Shown here piece by piece: positions 31,468-44,188 of a stretch of DNA of 64,000 nt (position 1 is its first letter; each line of letters opens with the position of its first letter). Origin of the DNA: Trichaptum fuscoviolaceum (Eukaryota; Basidiomycota; Agaricomycetes; Hymenochaetales; Trichaptaceae); NCBI GenBank assembly GCA_910574455.1, contig CAJSYZ010000006.1, positions 2,656,156-2,720,155 of the forward strand, written 5' to 3'. Made by a program: the position numbers and the translations under genes. Below the pieces are notes generated by a model. That model was not told the DNA's origin and made no database searches. It was given only the letters and a program-made list of their open reading frames with translations.

Positions 31468-32600
31468 TCATTGTACAATAGAAGCCCTTTCTTGCCGATT
31501 TGCAGCTGGTCGGCAGAAACAAAGCTATAGCTACTTTAAGACTTTAAGGTTGGCTTCTAGCTGCTGGAGAATTTATTGATCGAGGTTGCGGGGGAGAAGG
31601 CGCAGAAAATGGGCGCAGAAGGTGATTACGTAAGCAACGCCATATGACTCACGTAGACCGCCGCCGTTCACCTGTTTCTTTCGTCTCCACCACCACCACA
31701 TACATGAAATGCATACTTCTTGCTCTCGAAAGGCCTATATACATTCTGAACATCGAAATCAACTGTCCTTCACCCAATTCATGCTTTCTCTGGCTGTTTA
31801 CAGTGTGCACAAACTCGGGACAGATTTGCAGTGCCGAGTTCGATCTAACGACATCTCTGCTAGATCTACACACTCCTGCCGAACAAATCTAAGCGATACA
31901 AGTCCCTGGGCTACGGGAGGCTATATAGAATACTTCCGATCCGCGTCCCTGGCGGGCGCCGTGCCCGCCATCCCTTATCACTGCTGTGTCTTGTTCTTGG
32001 GGCCGTTTGCCTCTGAGGACTGCTTTGCTACTTGTGATACCTTGCTATGACTATTCTAAGAACTATATCTGCTGTGCTCTGCGCTTTCAGAACTGAAGCG
32101 CCAGCGAAGGTCCGTAACCTCAATTGATTCCAGATTTTCGGCGGGATGCAACTTTCCCTTCCTTCTTGCGGCGATGGAGCGCGAAAGAATCCTGAAATGT
32201 GAGAATTTCAATGTTCTTTCGATTTCTTCTCGACTCTAATTCAATCCAGGTCTCGCTTAGTCGGCAAGGAATGACAGGCGCTCTCCAGAAGGCCGCTAAA
32301 CCTCTTGTACATGTAAGTTGTGTCTATAGCCATTGTAATTTGCGGAACAGCTATCTGCACTGGCATTGGCGCACGACTGAAAAAACCATATGACCAACAT
32401 ATTCTGTACAACCGAATCGCATGCTCGCGTAGCTGAGCTGTGGAAGAATTCCAGATCTACTCTGTCCGTGTAGTTCTTTGGCGGCAATATCCTTAACTGT
32501 GTTCAACTGCTCTCTGGCCCTCTTGTGCTGCTCTCGCAATGCACCACTGCAGCTGTTTGCGAAGTCCGGCCTCACAATTGAGCTCAAGAGCAATATCTGC

Positions 32601-32836
32601 ATGTCTCCGGGTCGTTCAAAACATACGGGAGGACGGGGAGGTAGAGCCGCAAGTACATGTAATCGGACTTCGGGCGACTCGCGTAAGTGTCTCCCTTGAA
32701 ACACGTAGCTGTCCAGGAATTTTCACCTTTCATTCCAGAACACCCGGGCACCTCGGCGCTCCGTGTCCATGGGAAGAAAGTCCCGCTTGGCGGGGCTCTG
32801 ACCAGCTTAAAAGGGGAGAACCAGCCGTCGTCCTAA
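32601..32836 (+). CDS. two-exon small basic protein MSPGRSKHTGG, unit 2
   Basis: Exons 32601-32682 and 32739-32836; one Thr/Met change near the exon end (AGTACATGT). Confidence 0.42.
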
Positions 32837-34609
32837 CCCCCAAGTACCGTGCGCACGGGCCCCTCGCTATGCTTGACTTTATCCCTGTCTGCTTTGCTCT
32901 CTACACTCACGGACTTCTGGACCGGGACCGTGCAACTGCGAGTTGGCAGGCTAGATGACGTCCTAGACCTGTCGACTCAAAGGCAATCTTTGTAGGTTTA
33001 TTTCCTTATTCTGTCACATTGATCTGACTTCGGTTTTACTCTGCGAGGTCTATGGGCCCTAGGCCATTGCTTTGGTCTCGTCTCATGGTCCTATTACGGG
33101 CCTTGGTGAGTCGCTTGCTTCGTTTTGGCAATACATTGCTGATGTGTATTCAGTTTGTGCTGTCCCTCTTGGTCTTCGGACTGGTATGTGATTCTCTGTT
33201 TGCTTTAGGCCCGTCTAATATTATATTCAGATCTCATTTGACTGTTGGGTTGTTGGATATCACATACTTGGGCTATCGGAATATTATTTGGGTTGTCGGC
33301 TTTACCTTGCGTGCCAGTCCTTCAACGGCATTTGTGGTCCTCTCACGGGCCTCGGTGAGTTGCTTCCTTCGTTCTGGCATTACATTGCTGACGTCTATTT
33401 AGTTTGTGCCGTCCCTCTTTGTCTTCGGACTGCATCTTATTTTATCTTCAGATTTAATTTGGTGTATTTGGGCTGTGGGATAATGAAACTTGGGCTTGCG
33501 GAATAAGATTTGGGTCGTTGTAATATGTTAACATGTATTTAATTGGTGTGTACATAATTCTGTCGCTTGTGCAATGTCTTACGCCCTTCACTAGGTTCCC
33601 GGATCTATTTGCGGCTTCTTGGTACGTGACTGTCTCTCCTTGTCGTTCGTTCTGATTCGTTCCTTTATAGCTGCGTCACACCACCCTTCCCCTTCCTAGA
33701 CCCCGCTTTGACATAGCACAGAGGGAGAGCTGATCGGCTCCCTCTGTGACGTGCCAAAGGGGCCTCTCGCCTCTCTCTAGCTTTCCGCCTTCGAGGACCT
33801 TCAATTTGGCTATTAGACGAACACAGAAGGGGAAATTATGGTTGTGTAGGTACCGAAATTATGATCCTATGTTGTAAACCGTGACTGACTTCTTTTCCGA
33901 GGTTGGACTGCATTCTTTTCTTTTAGGTAAGTTATATCTTATACGTCGATCTAATTCATTTACTAACTCGAACCAATTCTATATCATATCTAGGTCGAGG
34001 CCTTCGGGCCGTGAGGTAAGATATGTCTTCTTCGTCGTTCAACTCATTTACTAATTCTGTCTCATACCTAGATTCATTTCAAGTCTCGTAAATAGCTCAT
34101 TATCATGTACATAATGAGTCTGCATTAATAGATAATTTGTTTTTGACTCTACCTCTACTGCGTGAATGCATTTGTCTTCGACTTGAGTAGCAACAAAATA
34201 TTCCCACGGTGCAAAGTGACGCAGTGTCGCAAGTGTCGCAGCCGTTCACCTCTTTCCTCACCGCGGAATGACCTTCTGCGACTGTGCTCTACAATGCTAG
34301 CTTGACTTCTTACACTGGTTTCTCTCTTTCAACTGAGATTTGTGCTTGCAATTGCACATCAAGTACACACTCGAGCAACAGCAAACCGTCGGACACACGG
34401 ACTTGCCATGGGCTGTCCTCGAAGGAGTGCAGCGCAAGTGCACTGAAGAGACTGGCGGGCGAGAAGGAACTATGACTGCACAGTCTGGACACCGAGAAGG
34501 CGGGTTTGGGTGCCAGTTGTGGCCAGGTGTCAATTACAGCTGTGATAATATTCTCAGAAACGGACGTCCTCAGCACTCAGTACTCCCGCCTCACTCAGCT
34601 GTAAAAGCC

Positions 34610-35465
34610 ATGACTGAGTTCAAAAAGCTGCCCACCCGTCGCTTGGACCTGAGGTCAGCGCAATTGGTCTCTGAACAATGGGTACGTCTCTCCACACGTC
34701 AATGCGTAAGAGCTAACTGCAACATCTTTGCACGGTCAGGTATTGGTGCATTCTACGGAAAGACCGACGATGAAGCTGCGTACAAAGCCCTCACTTACTC
34801 TGCAGACCGCGGGATGACCTTCTGGGACTGTGCAGACATCTACGGAACAAGTAAGATACAATCTAAATCATCCAGGAATGATAATTAGACGAAGCTGACG
34901 CACCCTCTCCAGCCAAATTGACACTCGCCAAGTGGTTCAAGGAAACTGGACGGCGCTTGGAGATCTTCCTTGCGACCAAGTTCGGCTTTCGCGATCCTGA
35001 GGGGAAATTTGGGGATGGCAAGCCCATCAGCACGCCGTCCTACATCAAGCACGCGCTCGAGCGGTCGTTGAAGCGTCTGGAAACGGATTACATCGTCCTT
35101 TACTACCAGCGCCATGTAGACATTATGCCCGTATGTCGAGAAACGGACGGTCAGATGGATCGGACTCAGCGAGTGCAGCGCGGCGACGCTAACGAGGGCA
35201 AATGTAGTACCGTGCGTTGGCGAGTAGCGCAGATGGAGTTCAGTCCGTACAGTCTGGACATTAAGAAGTGTGTCTGGCTATTATGCATCTAATGAAAGGA
35301 TTCGTGTCAGTTGTACCGATCCCGGGCAGCCTCGAACGCGTGGAGGAGAACGCACATGGCGCGGAGATAATCCTTTCGCGAAGACCATTAGAAAGCTGAG
35401 AGCGATACTCGGAAGCCTTCATGGCAAACGAGGTATTAATGTGGTAGAGCACTTGAATGTTAATT
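34610..35465 (+). pseudogene. aldo/keto reductase relic, unit 2
   Basis: As unit 1 plus a 10-bp loss in exon 1 (LPTRRLDLRSAQ instead of RRLGTNGPEVSAI), which destroys the start of the first beta strand. Same collapse after RHVD. Confidence 0.8.
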
Positions 35466-35591
35466 AGAAACTTTGGGTTACATCTTGTGTTGAGCTTCTG
35501 AGTGTGAGTCTCTCGATGGGTGAGTCTCAAAGATCATCCCGTTTCCGGATGGCACACTGCCAATCCGCGGGAGCTCACCATGTTGTACTAG

Positions 35592-35885
35592 TTTCAAAAC
35601 AGTCAACGTTCAACTGGCTTTGAAACTCCTTATGAGATCGTCCGGTTCCCTGACGGGGCACTTCCGAAGGCTCCTCCGGTATTGTCCAACCTAATTATTC
35701 AATGTGTTTCTTACGCTAAATAATTTTATAGCACAACCTTCCGTACTGTTAATAACATACTTGATTTACCTGGACCTACCGTGTCAGTCTATCTTCAGCT
35801 CTATGGGGAGGAAGTTCCACATTTGCTAGGCATAAGTCGAAAGGCTCTCATGAAAGCAATTGGAGCCGACATGAATTTACTGTAG
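35592..35885 (+). pseudogene. Mug135-like 3' exons, unit 3
   Basis: An 8-bp loss (CCGTACTGTTAATAA) introduces stops just after HNLPY. Otherwise as unit 2. Confidence 0.65.
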
Positions 35886-36042
35886 TGCAACATCTCTTTA
35901 TCACATTTGTAATGTATCCACACGCAACTATCCTTATCATTACTTCGTAACTTGATCTTTTGTGTAGTCTTCCTTGATGCCAGAATTACGATATTGAAAA
36001 GCAGATGAAGCATGTAAATTACGCATAACAAGATACAAGGGA

Positions 36043-37288
36043 TCATAGCAAGGAATCCAACTTGGACAGGACATCGAGCACGGCAGCAATGAGCTCAAAA
36101 CAGAGATCCTCACCCTCACTCGTCCCAGGACCTGTCGTTTGCATCTCCGCCTTCACAGCGTCCACCATGCCTAGCACCGACTCCCGGCCTGTCAAAGCGC
36201 TTCCCGCACCAATGCGCGCGCCCTCTTTCCGCTTGCCGCTGCTGCTGCCCGTCGAGAAGGGCCAGGACGCGAACTCGGCGAGGACGTCCTCTGCACGCTG
36301 GAACGCCGCCTCGCGCTCCTCGTACCCAAGCCGGCCAAACGCGTTGTCGACGACGCTCGCCGCGTATGCCGCACACACGAGACACACGGTGCGCGTCGCG
36401 CGGCAGTTCTCGCCCTCCTTGCCGAGCGCTTCGGGGGGCACGACGCGCGTGGCGGACGTGAGGAGCGCGGTGCAGCGGCGCACGATGGCCTCTTTGGTGC
36501 GTGCGTCGGCGGCAACGGGGTGCGTGGCCATGTCGAAGAGCAGGAAGTTGCGCTTCTCGGTGCGCAGGATGCCCTTGTCGACGAGGCCCTTGGCGAGCCG
36601 TTCGCGCACCTGCTTCAGCTGGAAGCCGATTTTCGTGATGTTCCATGTCTCGCCTGTCGCGAGTTAGAGAAGGGTTATAGGAAACAAATGAACTCGCACC
36701 ACTCAGCAGGTCAATCCAGCTGTTAACAGACATGCGGGCCTCCTCCTGGCTCTTCATCATTTTGAGCGCCTCGTCGAGGATCGTCTCGCCTGTCCTTCGG
36801 TCATCAAGCACCTCCACAAGCCGCTCAGCTAGCGGGTAGCGCTTCCTCGACGGGTCGCGCACGATGCATATCCGCCGTCGCATGGCCAGCTCGAGAATGA
36901 TGCAGCCTCGCAGCGCATACGAGATATTGTCGTTCCAAAAGGACAAGTAGCCCTACTGATCTTATAGTTTAGTCAATTCAGTTTGCAAGGGAATTGGCCA
37001 CGTACCTGCTTGTCCTTTAATCCTAGCAGCAGCACCTCCTCCATGATTGTCAACTTGGGCATTCGCCCGCCCGCCCGCTCAGCATCACCGTCGCTCTCGA
37101 AGTCGCGGGGGTCGTACGCTATCTTGCTTCCACCCTCGAAGGCTGATCCCGCATGAGAGGGCTTAGGTAGCCCGTTGATGTTGGAAGTCGAGCCCGATGG
37201 CGAGGAGCTTGTGTCGGCGCTTTGTCCATTCCAGGTGCCTCCGACGTCTTCATCTTGCGCATTTGACGATGCGCCTGCTGCCCGACGC
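36043..37288 (-). CDS. GOLPH3/Vps74 (GPP34) protein, array copy 3
   Basis: Exons 37006-37288, 36700-36952, 36043-36653. One extra Ala ([12 protein letters not shown]) from a 3-bp insertion; second intron has unrelated interior sequence yet keeps GTGCGAG and CAG ends, showing selection or gene conversion on exons rather than intron. No lesion seen. One base is added near 37373 in the first-exon region (CAAAAGCAGAGGG). Confidence 0.9.
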
Positions 37289-37559
37289 CTTGATATGGAT
37301 TAGTGAGCTTGAACAGACAGAAGAAGTGGAACTGGCAGAAGAAAGCAGCACTTACTGCGCAAAAGCAGAGGGTCGCCGTTCATGATGGGTCGCGAGGGTT
37401 TGAGAGGGCTTTAGACTGACGGCCCTCGATTTCATCACTCATTCACGCTTCTTTGTGCCTTGAATTTCCTTTTATATGCCAAATTCCCACGTTTTCTGAA
37501 AAAGTACGCTAGTCCGCGACCCCCTCGCAGTACATTCTGGTGATGTCGCGCGGACGGCC

Positions 37560-37796
37560 ATGGCCTCCTTGCGCGAAGATCGTCTGTCTACTGACTACGG
37601 GTGCGCGCCGGCGCAAGTCGGCTCTCGTCGCCGCAAAGACCATGTCGACTCCGTTCTTGACAACTTCTGTCGCAAATCAAAGGGTGTGTTAATGACAGTG
37701 TATTGTAAGCTTGTAAGCAGAGTTACTTACAATTTCAACAGTCTTGTCCTTGCGGATGCCCTGAGCGAAGCACCGGTTGCAGTACGTCAAGTCTGA
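37560..37796 (+). CDS. divergent frame MASLREDRLSTDYG, unit 3
   Basis: 78 residues. MASLREDRLSTDYGCAPAQV is followed in frame by GSRRRKDHVDSVLDNFCRKS, as in the first exon of the unit 4 gene. Reads through an intron-like stretch (GTGTGTTAAT to TTCAACAG) to VLADALSEAPVAVRQV. The true splice form is unknown. Confidence 0.45.
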   Translation: MASLREDRLSTDYGCAPAQVGSRRRKDHVDSVLDNFCRKSKGVLMTVYCKLVSRVTYNFNSLVLADALSEAPVAVRQV

Positions 37797-38875
37797 ATGC
37801 ATGTTCCCTTCCGTCGCTAGTCGCATGCAACAGCACTTTGCTCGTTTGACATTGGGGAACACACCCAAATGTAAGTAGATATTTCATCTGTGTACTCAAA
37901 AGAAGGTACTCACCGCAATCATGAGGCACTCATCGAAGCGCCGGGGGGCTCAACGCCGAATCACTGGCATTTCCGCCAGAATACTTCGACCTCACGGGTT
38001 GACAGCCTGTTGGCGAAGAATAACAATGTGAGTATAGAATCAATACTCTTAGCGGTATAAGTGTCTTACTATTCGTGAGGAATGGTTAAGCAACCAGTGA
38101 AGACTGAGGTGCTGGCTCGTGTCCGGCATCTAGACAACAATCGAAGGAGGTGAGTACTGGCCATGTCTGAAGGCACAGTCCGCCACGCCTGCTTGATGAA
38201 AATGTAAGTAAATATCACATCTGTGTATTCAAAGGAAGGTACTCACAATGTCAAACTTCGCCTCAGACAAACAATGCAATCATCTTCCGGCGGTCTTGAC
38301 GCATCTTAGACGCCCACGAAGCGCTATTGAAGCGCCGGCGGCTCAACACCAAATGGCTGGCATTTACGCCTCTGCTTCGAGCTCACCGGTCAACAGCCTG
38401 TTGGGAAAGTGAGTATAGAATCAATACTCTGAGAGTTATAAGCGACTTACTATTCGTGAGGAATGGTTCAGTGGAAGCAACCGGCGAAGACTGGAGAGGA
38501 CGGCCTCGCAAAGATTTGTTGCTCGACCGCCCGTGCAGCTCTGGCTCGTGTCCGCGCATCTAGACGACAAAAGAAAGAGGCGAGGAACAGTGAGGGATGA
38601 CAGATTTACTGTATGGACACACGACATTGGGGGAGCAGCATAGCGGCATAAGGAAAGTCTGGCGCGTCGATTCTCTCCCTTCAAGCATTTAAACCGATTT
38701 CCGTGGTCTGTGCACCGTGCGATGGTGCTGAAGCGACGCGTAGTGATTTCTATTGTTGTGCATGCCTTTCTTACGCGCAACTTCTTTCGGTACCCGCACG
38801 CAAACGTGCATCTTCTCCCGGTGTCCGCACACAGCTTCAACCCCGCCCTCACTGGTCCTCCCGAGCGCAGCGCTG

Positions 38876-39578
38876 GGTGAGCTCGCTCACCCGCTTTTGA
38901 TACATACATATATTGCTATGTTGGCTTCAAAAGATTGTATTATAATAAGACACATGAAGAAATCAATGATGGGCTCGAAGCAGACACATTTTGTTGTATG
39001 TCTTCTATTGCTTGGCGCCGCTTAGCATTGTGTCTCGCGTCCGAATTGCTGTCAAACACGCTTTCAATGGCCGTCCTGAGCGCACTGTTGGTGAACTCGC
39101 TCACCCGTGTTCGATACATACATATATTGTTATCTTGACTTTGAATAAAACATATACAGCAAGAGCATATGCACTTCAGAGGTGCTATATCAAGAAACAC
39201 CCGTTGTTCTTCTCCACCACGTAGCCCTGCCCGGTGAGTCCGCTCGCCGGAATTCGATACATACATACATTGTCATTCTAAATTCACTTCTCGAAGCCTC
39301 CCTATTCCCACCGCCGCTTACCTCCCCTCCCGCAACTCCGCTCGCCAGAATTTGATACATACATATATTGTCATCCTCTTACGTCTCTGCACCGCCACTT
39401 GGCTTCCTTCCGCTCGCCAGGAGTCAAAACTATTGTTCTAAATACATGCAATGTTAATATATCATTTGACCTTGCTCTGCGGGCGAAATTCCATATATAC
39501 ATTGTCATATCACACGGGGACTCAATACATAGCTACATTGCACTCGGCGGAAGAAATTCTATATATACATTGTCATTC
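38876..39578. repeat. palindrome + ATACATACATA motif field, unit 3
   Basis: As unit 1; one base added in the first palindrome (GGGTGAGCTCGCTCACC) and the 39105-39135 core reads GATACATACATATATTG. Confidence 0.7.
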
Positions 39579-39635
39579 CAGATCTCTCCATACAGGGCTA
39601 CTGATGCGTGAGTTAACCGCTTCGGGTGTGTGCAA

Positions 39636-39821
39636 ATGCCAGTGAATGGCTTCGCTAAGATATTCGGCTTCTATCTGTTCCCGAACCTCTCGCAGCCTCA
39701 GAAAGCTAAAATAGCCGAATGCACATGGAAGCCAGTCGGCGGAGAAAGAGACATAGCTGCATTTGCATATTGGATTTGCTCTAGATGCTTCCCAGATGCT
39801 GTGCAGCCCGGCTGTGCGTAA
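39636..39821 (+). CDS. conserved 61-residue frame MPVNGFAKIFGF, unit 3
   Basis: Intact, identical in length to unit 1, with N and E at the two variable sites (LFPNLSQ, KIAECTW). Confidence 0.4.
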   Translation: MPVNGFAKIFGFYLFPNLSQPQKAKIAECTWKPVGGERDIAAFAYWICSRCFPDAVQPGCA

Positions 39822-40116
39822 CTATGAGAATAGAATTTAGACTAGACGTAGCTAGTAGCGGGCAGAGGTAAAAACATACCTATGTTGTATTTCCATGCAT
39901 TATCATTGACTCTCTAGGTCTTGAAGACTGATCTATAGTACCCTGCCACCTCGAAGCTGCTCGCCGGAAGAATTTACATATATACATTGTGATGCTGGAG
40001 TTTGCGGCGAAGACGGCGTTGAAAATGGGCACAGAGGGCTGATTACGTAAGCAGCGCCAGAAGAGACCCGCAGACCTTCGATCAACGCTTTGCTCGTTTC
40101 CACCACCACCACATAC

Positions 40117-40527
40117 ATGCATTGCTTTCTCTTTTGTCTCTGTGTCTCAATATACGTTCTAGGCAGTATATTCAAGGGTTTCTGGTCCGATTCAAGTCGT
40201 TTCTGGCTGCAGATGGTGTTTGCAGGTTCAAGATATGTCTGCACACCCGAATGCGATCAATTGCCATCGGGGCTTCATCTGGATGGTCTTGCCGTGAAAT
40301 CTAGGCGATATCTCACCCTGAGTGACAGGAGACAACATCTACTACCTCCGATTGGCGTCCCCGGCGGGCGCAGAGCTGTCAATCGCGTAACAAGACCTGG
40401 GAATGCTTTCTGGTATTCTCGCAGTTGCTTGCATGTCTGGACTGCATTTCAACATATTTTATGCTCACAAAGCAGTGATTTAAGACTTCTAGAAGATATA
40501 CTAAGTGATCTGCACTGTCTGGCATAG
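40117..40527 (+). CDS. conserved 136-residue frame, unit 3
   Basis: Intact; Ser to Leu in CDQ(S/L)PSG. Confidence 0.4.
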   Translation: MHCFLFCLCVSIYVLGSIFKGFWSDSSRFWLQMVFAGSRYVCTPECDQLPSGLHLDGLAVKSRRYLTLSDRRQHLLPPIGVPGGRRAVNRVTRPGNAFWYSRSCLHVWTAFQHILCSQSSDLRLLEDILSDLHCLA

Positions 40528-40543
40528 GTTTGCTGTGGCGAAG

Positions 40544-40789
40544 ATGACCACGGACATGCAATTAAACCCGGGAGGTTATCCGCTGCTTCTCTGCACAGAA
40601 GCGGGCCCAATCAAAAACGTAAGATATCTCTGCACTTCTATTTCTTCTAAAACACTAACTCAATTTCGCTTCACATAGTTAGCCGAAGCACGGTCACACT
40701 CTGCAACTCCGTCTGCCCATTTGCTTGCAATGCTCCTCACTGTTGACAGTGAGCTCAGATACATGTCTATGTGTGCTTCATTGTCTTGA
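40544..40789 (+). CDS. two-exon unknown protein MTTDMQLNPGG, unit 3
   Basis: Intact; LLLCTEAGPIKN before the junction, MSMCASLS at the end. Confidence 0.42.
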
Positions 40790-40884
40790 GGCTATGTAAG
40801 TGTGAGCTGGTCAGCGGGCAATTCAGAAACTTAAGGTACGTACACATTCTTCTCGGAAGCTTGCTAACCGAAGTTTAGGCTCGC

Positions 40885-41034
40885 ATGGCTAATTGGCAGA
40901 AGTATTCCGGGCCCGCTCATCTGGAACTGTCTCCCATTTCAATTCTCGGATATGTTCTCCGTGTTATGGCGCTCGGGACCTTCAGGCAGTTCACGCAAAT
41001 GCCAGGCTTCGAAGACGTCAAAAATAGCCGATAA
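40885..41034 (+). CDS. conserved frame MANWQKYSGPAHLE, unit 3
   Basis: As unit 1, Arg to Gln at residue 5. Confidence 0.38.
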   Translation: MANWQKYSGPAHLELSPISILGYVLRVMALGTFRQFTQMPGFEDVKNSR

Positions 41035-42188
41035 TCATTGTACAATAGAAGCCCTTTCTTGCCCATTTGCAGCTGGTCAGCGGAAACAAAGCTATAGCTA
41101 CTTTAAGACTTTAAGGTTGGCTTCTAGCTGCTGGAGAATTTATTGATCGAGGTTGCGGGGGAGAAGGCGCAGAAAATGGGCGCAGAACGTGATTACGTAA
41201 GCAACGCCAAATGAGTCACGTAGACCGCCGCCGTTCACCTGTTTCTTTCGTCTCCACCACCACCACATACATGAAATGCATACTTCTTGCTCTCGAAAGG
41301 CCTATATACATTCTGAACATCGAAATCAACTGTCCTTCACCCAATTCATGCTTTCTCTGGCTGTTTACAGTGTGCACAAACTCGGGACAGATCTGCAGTG
41401 CCGAGTTCGATCTAACGACATCTCTGCTAGATCTACTCACTCCTGCCGAACAAATCTAAGCGATACAAGTCCCTGGGCTACGGGAGGCTATATAGAATAC
41501 TTCCGATCCGCGTCCCTGGCGGGCGCCGAGCCCGCCATCCCTTATCACTGCTGTGTCTTGTTCTCGGGGCCGTTTGCCTCTGAGGACTGCTTTGCTACTT
41601 GTGATACCTTGCTATGACTATTCTAAGAGCTATATCTGCTGTGCTCTGCGCTTTCAGAACTGAAGCGCCAGCGAAGGGTCCGTAACCTCTATTGATTCCG
41701 GATTTTCGGCGGGACACAACTTTCCCTTCCTTCTTGCGGCGATGGAGCGCAAAATGTGAGATTTTCAATGTTCTTCCGGTTGCTTCTTGACTCTAATTCA
41801 GTCCAGGTCTCGCTTATTCGGCAAGGAATGACAGGCGATCTCTAGAAGGCCGCTAGACCTCTCGTGCATGCATTACATTCCAAGCCAGTAAGTCTGCAGA
41901 ACAGCTACGTATCTGTACTGGCATTGGCTCAGGAGTGAAGAAAACATATGACTAACATGTTCTGGGCAACCAAATTGCATGCTCGCGTAGCTATCTACTC
42001 TGTCCGTGTTTTCAGTCTAATTTCTCGTCCGAAATGTCGGCTGCTTCGGTGGCAATATCCTGGTCTACGTGAACTGCGCTCAATTGCTTGAAATTACTTC
42101 TCTGGCCCTCTGGTGCTGCTCTCGCAATGCATCACTGCAGCTGTTTGCGAAGTCCGGCCTCACAATTGAGCTCAAGAGCAGTATCTGC

Positions 42189-42424
42189 ATGTCTCCGGGT
42201 CGTTCAAAACATACGGGAGGACGGGGAGGTAGAGCCGCAAGTACGTGTAATCGGACTTCGGGCGACTCGCGTAAGTGTCTCCCTTGAAACACGTACCTGT
42301 CCAGGAATTTTCACCTTTCATTCCAGAACACCCGGGCACCTCGGCGCTCCGTGTCCATGGGAAGAAAGTCCCGCTTGGCGGGGCTCTGACCAGCTTAAAA
42401 GGGGAGAACCAGCCGTCGTCCTAA
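42189..42424 (+). CDS. two-exon small basic protein MSPGRSKHTGG, unit 3
   Basis: Frame and junction as unit 1. Confidence 0.42.
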
Positions 42425-43275
42425 CCCCCAAGTACCGTGCGCACGGCCACTCCCTATGCTTGACTTTATCCCTGTCTGCTTTGCTCTCTACACTCACGGA
42501 CTTCTGGACCGGGACCGTGCAACTGCGAGTTGGCAGGCTAGATGACGTCCTAGACCTGTCGACTCAAAGGCAATCTTTGTAGGTTTATTTCCTTATTCTG
42601 TCACATTGATCTGACTTCGGTTTTACTTTGCGAGGTCTATGGGCCCTAGGCCATTCCTTTGGTCTCATGGTCCTCTTACGGGCCTCGGTGAGTCGCTTGC
42701 TTCGTTCTGGCAATACATTGCTGATGTGTAATTAGTTTGTGCTGTCCCTCTTGGTCCTCGGACTGGTACGTGATTCTCTGTTTGCTTTAGGCCCGTCTAA
42801 TATTATATTCAGATTTAATTTGAATGTTGGGCTGTTGGATATCACATACTTGGGCTGTCGGAATATTATTTGGGTTGTCGGCTTTACCTTGCGTGCCAGT
42901 CCTTCAACGGCATTTGTGGTCCTCTCAGGGGCCTCGGTGAGTTGCTCCCTTCGTTCTGGCATTACATTGCTGACGTCTATTTAGTTTGTGCTGTCCCTCT
43001 TTGTCTTCGGACTGCATCTTATTGGCTGTTGGCATATTTGGGCTGTGGGATAATAAAAAACATGGGCTGTCGGAATAATATTTGGTCGTCGTAATAGCTT
43101 AACATGTATTTAATTGGTGTGTACCTTGCTCCGTCGCGTGTGCAATGACTTACGCCCTTCACTAGGTTCCCGGATCTATTTGTGGCTTCTCTGTACGTGA
43201 CCGTCTCTCTTGTCCCGTCCGTTCTGATTCGTTCGTTCACAGCTGCGTCACATCACCCGTCCCCTTCCTAGACCG

Positions 43276-43318
43276 CTTTGACATGCCCCAGAGAGAGCTC
43301 CTCTGGGACATGCCAAAG
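43276..43318. other. hairpin with compensatory changes, unit 3
   Basis: Left CTTTGACATGCCCCAGAG, right CTCTGGGACATGCCAAAG, loop AGAGCTC. Compared with the other units both arms have changed so that pairing is kept (CACAGAG/CTCTGTG to CCCAGAG/CTCTGGG), and the stem is shorter. Confidence 0.6.
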
Positions 43319-44188
43319 GGGTCTCTCGACTCTCTCTAGCTTTCCGCCTTCGACCTCGAGGACCTTCAAATGGGCTACTAGACGAACACAGAAGGGGAAA
43401 TTATGATTGCACAGGTACCGAAATTATGATCCTATGTTGTAGACCGTGACTGACTTCTTTTCCGAGGTTGGACTGCATTCTTTTCTTTTAGGTAAGATAT
43501 CTCTTATACGTCAATCTAATTCATTTACTAACTCAAACCAATTCTATATCATATCTAGGTCGAGGCCTTCGAGCCGTGAGGTAAGATATGTCTTCTTCGT
43601 CGTTCAACTCATTTACTAATTTTGTCTCATACCTAGATTCATTTCAAGTTTCGTAAATAGTTCATTATCATGTACATAATGAGTCTGCATTAATAGATAA
43701 TTTGTTTTTGACTCTACCTCTACTGCGTGAATGCATTTGTCTTCGACTTGAGTAGCAACAAAATATTCCCACGGTGCAAAGTCACGGTGTCGCAAGTGTC
43801 GCAGCTGTTCACCTCTTTCCTCACCGCGGAATGACCTTCTGGGACTGTGCTCTACAATGCTAGCTTGACTTCTTACACTGGTTTCTCTCTTTCAACTGAG
43901 CTTTGTGCTTGAAATTGCACATCAAGTTCACACTCGAGCGACAGCAAACCGTCGGACATACGGACTGGCCTTGCGCAAACGGACACTGGCATATGGACTG
44001 GGTTGTCCTCGAGGAGCGCGCATGAGAAGAAGGGCAGCGCAAGTTTATTGAAGAGGGCGGGGCGAGAAGGAACTGTGACTGCACAGTCTGGACACCGAGA
44101 AGGCGGGTTTGGGTACCAGTTGTGGCCAGTTGTGATACTATGGTCGGAAACGGACGTCCTCAGCACTCAGAACTGCTGCTGAAAAGCC

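Larger units (their letters stand above)
26013..35569 (+). repeat. tandem array unit 2 (about 9.56 kb)
   Basis: Same order as unit 1. Distinguishing versions: 32100-32500 and 33440-33620 follow the type seen in units 4 and 5, while the GPP34 intron follows unit 1. Confidence 0.92.
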
